In this document: in pieces, positions 17,420 through 24,407 of the stretch | Position numbering within the stretch: position 1 is the first letter of the stretch | How the letters are laid out: each line of letters begins with the position of its first letter | Source of the DNA: Pseudodonghicola sp048268305 | GTDB taxonomy: Bacteria; Pseudomonadota; Alphaproteobacteria; Rhodobacterales; Rhodobacteraceae | Length of the DNA: 64,000 nucleotides | Direction: 5' to 3' | Assembly: GCF_048268305.1 (NCBI RefSeq) | Contig: NZ_JBLWVT010000005.1 | Span: 1 to 64,000, forward strand | Position numbers and translations under genes: made by a program | The notes under the pieces: model-generated | The model's database searches: none | Told to the model about the DNA's origin: nothing | What the model saw: the letters and a program-made list of their open reading frames with translations, nothing else

Positions 17420-18898
17420 TCAGGCGGTGACCGCCAGTTCTGTCATCATGCCGCTCGCCAGATGCCCCATCTGGTGACAATGCAGCATCCAGGGCGCGGG
17501 CTCGCCGGCGTCGAAGGCGATGGTGACACTGCCCATTGCCGGCACATGCACCGTGTCGCGCATCGCGCCCGCAAACCGGGTGCCGTTGACCTCGATCACC
17601 TGGAAGACATGGCCGTGCAGGTGCATCGGATGCGCCATCATCGACATGTTGTGGAACATCAGCTCGACCCGCTCGCCGCTTTTCGCCGCAACGGGCACGC
17701 GGGTGTCCCAGGTCTGACCGTCGATCGTCCAGACATAGGGCTGCATCGAGCCCGCCAGCATCACCATCTGCCCGTTCTGCACCGGGCGGTCGGGCAGGGG
17801 CGCCATGGCGCACAGTGCCAGCTCCTGCCGCATGTCACCGGAAACCGGCGGGTGGTCGGCCTCTGACAGCCCGGCGATGCGCGGCACCGCGGCGCCCTTC
17901 GGTGCCAATATGATCCCGGTGCGCTCCCGCGCGCCCTCGCGCAGGGCAAGGACCGGCAGCGCCGCGCCATCCGCCGGCAGGTCGATCTCGATATCAAGCC
18001 GTTGCGCCGGCGCTGCCGAAAAGCGCGCGCCCGCCAGCGGCGCCACCGGTTCGCCATCGACCGCGACAAGCCGCCCGGTGCCCGCGCCGAGGTCGATCCA
18101 GAAGGCCGTCATCGAGGCGCCGTTGATGACCCGCAGCCGCACCCGGCCGCCACGCTCGACCGCGATCACATCCGGGTCGTCGAGGGTGCGATCGTTGGCC
18201 AGATAGGCGTCGAAATCGAAATCGTTCAGGTCCATCGCCATGCCCGACATGTCGTGGGCGCCGCCCATCATCATGCCCGCCATGCCGCCGGACTTGCCGC
18301 CTGTCATCGGCGCGGCGTTCATCGGCATCGCGGAATGATCCATCTTGCTGTGATCCATCGCCGTGCCGCCGGTCACCTCGGCCAGAACCTCCGCGGGAGC
18401 GCGGAAGGCGAAGTCGTGCAGGAACATCACCACCTCCTGCCGGTCGGCGGTGATCTCCTCGGGCCGGCGCACGATCAGCGGCGCCGCCAGGAGGCCGATC
18501 TCCTGCTCGGGGATGTGGCTGTGCATCCAGAAGGTGCCGGGGCGCGCGGCGAAGTCATAGGCGCGCGTCTCGCCCGGTTTCAGCATCGGGTTGGTGTTCG
18601 GCACGCCGTCCTGGGCATTGGGCGGGATCTGGCCGTGCCAGTGCACGATGGTCTCGATGTCGAGCGCGTTGGTCAGATCGGTGCGGAAGCGCTGGCCGGG
18701 ATCAAGCGTCAGGCCAAGGCCGCCTTGGGCGTTCAACAGTCCCATCACGGTGGCGGCGCGGCCGTTGACCTCGATCACCCGGGTGGTGGCGGTGAGGGCG
18801 AAGCCGTCGGTCGTGGCACGGGCGCGTGCGGGTAGCAGGAGAGAGGCGGCAGAGGCCGCCGAAGCGGCGAGAAAGCCGCGGCGCGAAAGTCGGGTCAT
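17420..18898 (-). CDS. Tat-exported multicopper oxidase with Met-rich segment (CueO/CopA-like)
   Basis: A 492-aa periplasmic copper oxidase, probably oxidising Cu(I) to the less toxic Cu(II). The N-terminus MTRLSRRGFLAA is a twin-arginine signal. The four copper-ligand motifs are present: HWHG, WMHSH, HPMHLHGH and the terminal HCHQMGH. Between the second and third cupredoxin domains is a Met/His-rich segment (MDHSKMDHSAMPM and GGMAGMMMGG) like the copper-binding region of CueO or CopA. The start at 18898 has a GGAG site; further upstream codons are non-coding. A small Cys/His secreted protein gene lies 44 bases upstream on the same strand, probably in one operon. Confidence 0.92.
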   Translation of the reverse strand: MTRLSRRGFLAASAASAASLLLPARARATTDGFALTATTRVIEVNGRAATVMGLLNAQGGLGLTLDPGQRFRTDLTNALDIETIVHWHGQIPPNAQDGVPNTNPMLKPGETRAYDFAARPGTFWMHSHIPEQEIGLLAAPLIVRRPEEITADRQEVVMFLHDFAFRAPAEVLAEVTGGTAMDHSKMDHSAMPMNAAPMTGGKSGGMAGMMMGGAHDMSGMAMDLNDFDFDAYLANDRTLDDPDVIAVERGGRVRLRVINGASMTAFWIDLGAGTGRLVAVDGEPVAPLAGARFSAAPAQRLDIEIDLPADGAALPVLALREGARERTGIILAPKGAAVPRIAGLSEADHPPVSGDMRQELALCAMAPLPDRPVQNGQMVMLAGSMQPYVWTIDGQTWDTRVPVAAKSGERVELMFHNMSMMAHPMHLHGHVFQVIEVNGTRFAGAMRDTVHVPAMGSVTIAFDAGEPAPWMLHCHQMGHLASGMMTELAVTA

Positions 18899-18942
18899 GA
18901 TGATCTCCGGAAAAAGGTGTCGACGTGGGGTCGGGGCGGAGA

Positions 18943-19260
18943 TCAGGCGCGGGGCGGGTGCCCCTCTGGATGCGGCCAGAGCGAGGGGGCGTCGCTGTCG
19001 ATGAGAACCACCGCGATCACCTGCATCCTGCCGAGACCCGTGGCGGCAATGGCGGGCGCGGTGAGCAGGCTCGCGCCCAGGCAATGCTGCCGGCAGCTCT
19101 CATCCTGCGGCATCGGTGTGGTGCCGTGCAGCGCATCGGGGCAGGGGTGGATCGCTGGGGCGGGGTCTTGCGCTGCGGGCATCGCGGCCGCCGGCAGGCC
19201 TATGCCTGCCGCGAAGACGGCGACAAGGAGACAGCGAAGAAGCGCGGCAAACCAGGACAT
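18943..19260 (-). CDS. Small secreted Cys/His-containing protein, possibly copper-related
   Basis: A 105-aa protein with a hydrophobic N-terminal signal peptide (LLVAVFAAGIGLPAAAM) and a short mature region containing IHPCPDALHGTTPM and DESCRQHCLGASLL. The four cysteines and nearby histidines and methionines suggest metal binding or disulfides. It is the gene directly upstream of the multicopper oxidase on the same strand, so a role in copper handling is inferred from context. I do not recognise a named family. Confidence 0.6.
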   Translation of the reverse strand: MSWFAALLRCLLVAVFAAGIGLPAAAMPAAQDPAPAIHPCPDALHGTTPMPQDESCRQHCLGASLLTAPAIAATGLGRMQVIAVVLIDSDAPSLWPHPEGHPPRA

Positions 19261-19291
19261 GGGTGCACTCTAGTCCGATGATCCCTCCTTG

Positions 19292-19735
19292 TCAGATGAC
19301 TTTCCCGGCATCGAATTGCAGCGTGACCCAGGCCAGCACGGCATAACGCCCGCCCTTGGCGAGCGTCACGATGGCGAGAAACCGCCAGAAGGGTTCCCGC
19401 AGCACTCCGGCCGCAAAGGTGAGCGGATCACCGATCAGCGGCAGCCAGGAGCCGAGCAGGCTCCAGTGCCCCCAGCGGCCATACCAGCCGGTCGCGCGAT
19501 CGAGCTTGGCGCGAGAGATCGGAAACCAGCGCCGGTCGGCGTATTGGATCAGGAACCGCCCCAGCCCCCAGTTTATCGTGGCCCCAAGCACATTGCCCGC
19601 GGTGGCCACCGCCAGCAGCACCCAGACCGGATGGCCGGCGGCCAGGATCAACCCGACCAGCACCGCCTCGGACTGCGCCGGGATCAGCGTCGCCGCGACC
19701 AGCGCGGCGAGAAACAGGCCCAGAAGCGCCGTCAC
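19292..19735 (-). CDS. YqaA-type small membrane protein (DedA/VTT-like)
   Basis: A 147-aa inner-membrane protein with about four hydrophobic segments and motifs of the YqaA/SNARE-associated family: LIPAQSEAVLVGL, GNVLGATINWGLGRF, SWLPLIGDPLTFAAGVLR and the C-terminal KGGRYAVLAW. The family is thought to act in lipid or ion transport across the membrane, but its substrate is not known. It starts with GTG (19735), which overlaps the stop of a 27-codon upstream ORF (GTGA), suggesting translational coupling. It lies 31 bases upstream of the small Cys/His gene on the same strand. Confidence 0.8.
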   Translation of the reverse strand: MTALLGLFLAALVAATLIPAQSEAVLVGLILAAGHPVWVLLAVATAGNVLGATINWGLGRFLIQYADRRWFPISRAKLDRATGWYGRWGHWSLLGSWLPLIGDPLTFAAGVLREPFWRFLAIVTLAKGGRYAVLAWVTLQFDAGKVI

Positions 19736-19815
19736 CTCAGCCGATCCCGAGCCAGGGCCGGAAGGTCAGGACGCAGCCAGCCGAGATCGCAGGGCTTGGC
19801 AAGAACAGGGATCAT
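19732..19815 (-). CDS. Possible 27-aa leader ORF coupled to the YqaA-type gene
   Basis: The short frame begins MIPVLAKPCDLGWLRPDL and its TGA overlaps the GTG start of the following membrane-protein gene. There is an in-frame stop just upstream, so it cannot extend. The ribosome-binding site is weak (CGAGG). The overlap is the only support; it could be a regulatory leader, the relic of a longer gene, or chance. Confidence 0.25.
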   Translation of the reverse strand: MIPVLAKPCDLGWLRPDLPALARDRLR

Positions 19816-20053
19816 GCAGCCTCGAAAGATTTACCCGACCCCCGGAACCGCGGGGGCGCCTTGGGGCGTAGGGGCGCACAGGCTTGCGCCGGTCGCGGTC
19901 TATCCGGCACGAGCGCTGTGGCGCAACCCGGAAACGGGCGAACGGGTTGGAGGTTCGACGCCTGGCGTCTTGGCCGGCGATCATCACAAGGGCGCTCCCT
20001 CACCTCCGGGGGATATGCCGAGACACCTGCGCCCGCTGGGGCAGTCCCGCCGA

Positions 20054-20070
20054 TGTCCGAATTTCGGACA
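20054..20070. promoter_or_regulatory. Perfect 17-bp palindrome (candidate operator) upstream of the acetone carboxylase regulator
   Basis: TGTCCGAATTTCGGACA is a perfect inverted repeat around one central base, 144 bases before the regulator start. The same half-sites TGTCCG and CGGACA recur before acxA (22121-22149), so this is a likely regulator-binding site that would give autoregulation. Confidence 0.6.
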
Positions 20071-20214
20071 CCCCGGTATCGGCGTCTTTGCTATGAAGAA
20101 GGCCAGCAGCCAGCCAGGGTTGATTCGCACCGCGCTTTCGGGAGGACGGAGGCATCGGGACTGCGAAGCGCCTCTAGGTTTGCTCAGATGACCTGTCTTT
20201 TCGGGGAGGAGAAG

Positions 20215-22008
20215 ATGGAGCACATGGTCCGCAAGGGGGACTGGGAGGATTTCATGGCCGTCGGTCGTGTGCCGGCCAATATCCGTCGTGAGGTCTTTGA
20301 AAGCTGGAAACGCTCGGCTCGGCGCCCGATCTCGAAACTGAAATGCGCGCCAACCCTCGATGCCGAGGCCTTGGCGACACAGCAGGCGATGGCACGCCGC
20401 CTGCGCCGCGGCGCGCAGACGGCGCTGCACCAGGCCGGGCGATTGCTGAACCGGAGCGGCGATATCTTCCTGCTCTGCGATGCCAGCGGCGTGGTGCTGG
20501 ATGCGGTGGGCGACACCGGCACGCTGCTGCGGGCGCGCGAAAACCACCTGCATCTCGGCGGAAGATGGAGCGAGGAGGCGATCGGAACCAACGCCATCGG
20601 CACGGCGATCCAATTGGGCGTTCCGGTGGTGATCCGGCAGACCGAACATTTCTGCGAGGCGATCCAGCGCTGGAACTGCGCGGCGACGCCGATCAAGGAG
20701 CCGGGAACGGGGCGGCTGTTGGGGGTGGTCGACATCTCCTGGCCCGAAGACATTGCCCAGGCCAATGCCGCGGCGCTTTCCGCCGCGCTGGCGCTGCAGG
20801 TCGAGGCCGAGCTGACCCAGATGGTGGCGCGCGAACGCGAGGCGGTGATGGAGCAGCTGCATCTGCGCCGCTTGCGCCGCGGCAACGAGCCGATGCTGAT
20901 CATGGACCGCAGCGGGACGGATATCTTCGCGACCGAGGATTTCGCCCGCTTCTGCGAGGATGACGAGACGCTGAGCTGGCTGCGCGGCCAGGTGCCCGAG
21001 TTGATCGACCAGACCCCTGACCGGATTGCCGAGGCGTTGTCGGATTGCCTGCAGGGCACCGACCTGGAGGTGATCGAGAAACAGGGGGAGGCGATCGGCG
21101 TCATGATCTCGTTGCGGCGAGGGTCGAGGGGGCCCGTCGATGCCACGGCTGAACTGGCGCAGATCGGCCGCGTCGGCGAGGTGACGGCGCGCCTTTGCGC
21201 CCAGGCGCAGAAGCTTGCCGGCACCATGATCCCGATCCTGATCGAGGGGGAGACCGGAACCGGCAAGACCTATCTGGCAGAGGCGATCCATCGTGCCAGC
21301 GGCCAATCCGAGGGGCCGTTCGAGCTGATCGACTGCGCCCGGCTGAGCGAGGCCGGGCTGCGCGAGGAGCTTGCCGATCCCCATCTGCGGGGAGCCGGCG
21401 GGGTTCTCTGCCTCAACAGCCCGGGCGCCGCCGTGCCGCCGGTGCAGAAGCTTTTGCTGACGGTGATCGAACAGGCGGCGATGCGGGGAACTCGGATCAT
21501 CTCCCTGTCGATGCGGTCGCTCTATGACGAGATGCGCAAGGGCGCCTTCCGCAGCGATCTCTATTACCGTATCGCCGGGGTGCGCTTGCAGATACCGCCG
21601 CTGCGCGAACGCCCCGAGGAAATCCGCCCGCTGCTGCGGCAGCTGGTGCAGCGGCAGGCGGCCAAGGAAGAGGGGCGCGAGTTGCGCTTCACCTCGGGCG
21701 CGATGACGGCGCTCGAAGGCTATGCCTGGCCCGGCAACCTGCGCGAGATGTGCAATCTGATCACCGCGCTCGATGCGCTTTCCCCCACCGGGCTGATCGA
21801 CGACCGCACCCTGCCGCCCGAATTCCGCCAGCGCCGCCGCAGCGGCGAGCCTGACACCCTGCGCGACATCGAACGGGCCGAGATTCTGGGTGCGATCGCG
21901 GTCGAGGAGGGCAACCTCTCCCGCGTGGCGCGGCGGCTGGGCATCGCGCGGTCGACGCTTTACCTCAAGCTTGACAGCTATGGCATCGCGCGGCCGCAAA
22001 AGGCCTGA
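20215..22008 (+). CDS. AcxR/AcoR-like transcriptional regulator with degenerate AAA+ domain
   Basis: A 597-aa regulator beside the acetone carboxylase genes. A GAF-like sensor (residues about 70-180, with LCDASGVVLDAVGDTG and EEAIGTNAIGTAI) precedes an AAA+ domain and a C-terminal Fis-type helix-turn-helix (GNLSRVARRLGIARSTLYLKL). The Walker A sequence GETGTGKT is intact. The GAFTGA loop that contacts sigma54 is absent, and the Walker B region reads GGVLCLNSPG instead of the usual LFLDEI. It therefore probably cannot drive sigma54 open-complex formation. The start at 20215 has a strong GGGAGGAG site; 20188 is an alternative. Acetone or acetol-type inducers are inferred only from context. Confidence 0.85.
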   Translation: MEHMVRKGDWEDFMAVGRVPANIRREVFESWKRSARRPISKLKCAPTLDAEALATQQAMARRLRRGAQTALHQAGRLLNRSGDIFLLCDASGVVLDAVGDTGTLLRARENHLHLGGRWSEEAIGTNAIGTAIQLGVPVVIRQTEHFCEAIQRWNCAATPIKEPGTGRLLGVVDISWPEDIAQANAAALSAALALQVEAELTQMVAREREAVMEQLHLRRLRRGNEPMLIMDRSGTDIFATEDFARFCEDDETLSWLRGQVPELIDQTPDRIAEALSDCLQGTDLEVIEKQGEAIGVMISLRRGSRGPVDATAELAQIGRVGEVTARLCAQAQKLAGTMIPILIEGETGTGKTYLAEAIHRASGQSEGPFELIDCARLSEAGLREELADPHLRGAGGVLCLNSPGAAVPPVQKLLLTVIEQAAMRGTRIISLSMRSLYDEMRKGAFRSDLYYRIAGVRLQIPPLRERPEEIRPLLRQLVQRQAAKEEGRELRFTSGAMTALEGYAWPGNLREMCNLITALDALSPTGLIDDRTLPPEFRQRRRSGEPDTLRDIERAEILGAIAVEEGNLSRVARRLGIARSTLYLKLDSYGIARPQKA

Positions 22009-22120
22009 TCGCCAGCTGACGATCGAAACCGACCGCATCGGGCGCGAGACAGCTCTTGCGCCCGATGTCTTTTGTCGGTCGCCCATCGCGCGCCGGCCCG
22101 GCGATTTCGCGTCCGCAGCA

Positions 22121-22149
22121 TGTCCGTCGGTCCGGACGGAAATCGGACA
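22121..22149. promoter_or_regulatory. Compound palindrome upstream of acxA (candidate operator)
   Basis: The segment begins TGTCCG (22121-22126), has a central GTCCGGAC (22130-22137) and ends CGGACA (22144-22149). The outer half-sites equal those of the 17-bp palindrome before the regulator, suggesting binding by the same protein in a two-site arrangement about 80 bases before acxA. A relic-like sigma54 element (CGAGAC-N5-TTGC, 22045-22059) lacks the -24 GG. Confidence 0.5.
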
Positions 22150-22231
22150 TCTGCCCGGGTGATCCCCGGTCCATCCTGAACATCAGTCGCTCCGCGCTTT
22201 GGGGCGACCGGAACGAAGGGAGGAGTTTTTC

Positions 22232-24385
22232 GTGCCACTGGACAAGAGAAACAACCGATCCGTGCAGGTGCTTGGCATCGACGCGGGCGGCACCATGACC
22301 GACACGTTCTTTGTCGATGCTGACGGGGATTTCGTGGTCGGCAAGGCGCAATCGACGCCGGACAACGAGGCGCGCGGGCTGATCGAATCGAGCCGCGAGG
22401 GGCTGGATCATTGGGGCCTGTCGCTTGAGGAGGCGCTGGGGTCGATCCAGACCGGGGTCTATTCCGGCACCGCGATGCTCAACCGCGTGGTGCAGCGCAA
22501 GGGTCTGAAGACCGGGCTGATCGTCAACGCGGGGATGGAGGATTTCCACCGCATGGGCCGCGCCTGCCAGGCCTATCTGGGCATGGCCTATGAGGATCGC
22601 ATCCACCTCAACACCCATTATTACGACGACCCGCTGGTACCGCGTCACCTGACCCGTGGCGTGATGGAACGGATCGACATGTTCGGCACCGTGGTCATCC
22701 CGCTGCGCGAGGAAACCGCGCGCACCGCCGCGCAGGAGCTGATCGCCCAGGATGTCGAGGGCATCGTGATCTCGCTGCTGCACAGCTACAAGAACCCCGG
22801 GCACGAACGCCGGGTGCGCGACATCGTGATCGAAGAGGTCGAGAAATCGGGCAAGCAGATCCCGGTCTTCGCCTCGACCGATTACTATCCGGTGCGCAAG
22901 GAAACCCACCGCACCAATACCACCGTGCTCGAGGCCTTCGCGGCCGAGCCGTCGCGCCAGACGCTCAAGAAGATCTCGACCGCCTTCAAGGACAACGGGT
23001 CGAAATTCGACTTCCGGGTGATGGCGACCCATGGCGGCACGATCTCGTGGAAGGCCAAGGAACTGGCGCGCACCATCGTGTCGGGTCCGATCGGCGGCGT
23101 GATCGGCGCCAAATATCTGGGCGAGGTGCTGGGATACAAGAACATCGCCTGTTCCGACATCGGCGGGACGTCGTTCGACGTGGCGCTGATCACCCAAGGG
23201 GAGCTGACCATCCAGAACGACCCGGACATGGCGCGCCTGGTGCTGTCGCTGCCGCTTGTTGGGCTCGACTCGGTCGGCGCCGGTGCCGGCAGCTTCATCC
23301 GCCTCGATCCCTATACCAAGGCGATCAAGCTGGGGCCGGATTCGGCGGGCTATCGGGTCGGCGTCTGCTGGGCCGAGAGCGGCATCGACACGGTGACGAT
23401 CTCCGACTGCCACGTCATCCTGGGCTATCTGAACCCCGACAATTTCCTCGGCGGTCAGGTCAAGCTCGACCGTCAGCGCGCCTATGACGCGATGAAGGAC
23501 CAGATCGCCGATCCGCTCGGCCTGACGGTGGAAGAGGCCGCCGCCGGGGTGATCGAACTCCTCGACAGCGACCTGCGCGACTATCTGCGCTCGATGATCT
23601 CGGGCAAGGGCTATTCGCCGTCCTCCTTCACCTGCTTCAGCTACGGCGGGGCCGGTCCGGTCCATACCTATGGCTATACCGAGGGGTTGGGCTTCGAGGA
23701 TGTGATCGTACCGGCCTGGGCGGCGGGTTTCTCGGCCTTCGGCTGTGCGGCGGCGGATTTTGAATACCGCTATGACAAGTCGCTGGACGTGAACATTTCC
23801 GAGAAGGCCTCGGACGACGCCAAGGAGATCGAGGCGAAGACCCTGAATGAGGCCTGGCACGAACTGGCCGAGCGGGTGTTGGAAGAGTTCGAACTGAACG
23901 GCTATTCGCGCGACAAGGTGCGGCTGCAACCCGGCTATCGGATGCAATATCGCGGCCAGCTCAACGATCTGGAGATCGAAAGCCCGATCGCCTCGGCCAA
24001 GACCGCCGAAGACTGGGACAAGCTGGTCGAAGCCTTCAACGACACCTATGGCCGGGTCTACGCCGCCTCGGCGCGCTCGCCGGAACTCGGCTATTCGATC
24101 ACCGGCGCGATCATGCGCGGCACGGTGCCGATCCCGAAACCCAAGATCCCCAAGGAAGAAGAAGGCAGCCCGGTGCCGCCGGAAGAGGCCAAGCTTGGCA
24201 CCCGCAAGTTCTATCGCAAGGGCAAATGGGTCGACGCGCAGCTTTACCAGATGGAGCGGCTGAAGCCCGGCAACCGGGTGACCGGCCCCGCCGTCATCGA
24301 ATCCGATGCCACCACCTTTGTCGTGCCGGGCGGGTTCGAAACCTGGCTCGACGGTCACCGGCTGTTCCACCTGAAAGAAGTGTAA
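22232..24385 (+). CDS. acxA: Acetone carboxylase beta subunit
   Basis: A subunit of the heterohexameric (alpha2beta2gamma2) acetone carboxylase that converts acetone and bicarbonate to acetoacetate with ATP going to AMP. The 717-aa protein is a hydantoinase A/ASKHA-type ATPase: VLGIDAGGTMTDTFF is the phosphate-binding region, and SDIGGTSFDVALI and SYGGAGPVHTYGYTEG are family landmarks. It matches remembered Xanthobacter AcxA closely over its length. A GTG start at 22232 follows a GGGAGGAG site; the eleven upstream in-frame codons are discarded. It is the first gene of the acxA-acxB-acxC operon. Confidence 0.95.
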   Translation: MPLDKRNNRSVQVLGIDAGGTMTDTFFVDADGDFVVGKAQSTPDNEARGLIESSREGLDHWGLSLEEALGSIQTGVYSGTAMLNRVVQRKGLKTGLIVNAGMEDFHRMGRACQAYLGMAYEDRIHLNTHYYDDPLVPRHLTRGVMERIDMFGTVVIPLREETARTAAQELIAQDVEGIVISLLHSYKNPGHERRVRDIVIEEVEKSGKQIPVFASTDYYPVRKETHRTNTTVLEAFAAEPSRQTLKKISTAFKDNGSKFDFRVMATHGGTISWKAKELARTIVSGPIGGVIGAKYLGEVLGYKNIACSDIGGTSFDVALITQGELTIQNDPDMARLVLSLPLVGLDSVGAGAGSFIRLDPYTKAIKLGPDSAGYRVGVCWAESGIDTVTISDCHVILGYLNPDNFLGGQVKLDRQRAYDAMKDQIADPLGLTVEEAAAGVIELLDSDLRDYLRSMISGKGYSPSSFTCFSYGGAGPVHTYGYTEGLGFEDVIVPAWAAGFSAFGCAAADFEYRYDKSLDVNISEKASDDAKEIEAKTLNEAWHELAERVLEEFELNGYSRDKVRLQPGYRMQYRGQLNDLEIESPIASAKTAEDWDKLVEAFNDTYGRVYAASARSPELGYSITGAIMRGTVPIPKPKIPKEEEGSPVPPEEAKLGTRKFYRKGKWVDAQLYQMERLKPGNRVTGPAVIESDATTFVVPGGFETWLDGHRLFHLKEV

Positions 24386-24407
24386 CGGCCCAGGGAGGAG
24401 AAAACCC

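Noticed and set aside
22045..22059. A sigma54 -24/-12 promoter before acxA
   Set aside because: Only the -12 TTGC fits; the essential -24 GG is GA. No other GG-N10-GC element was seen by eye.
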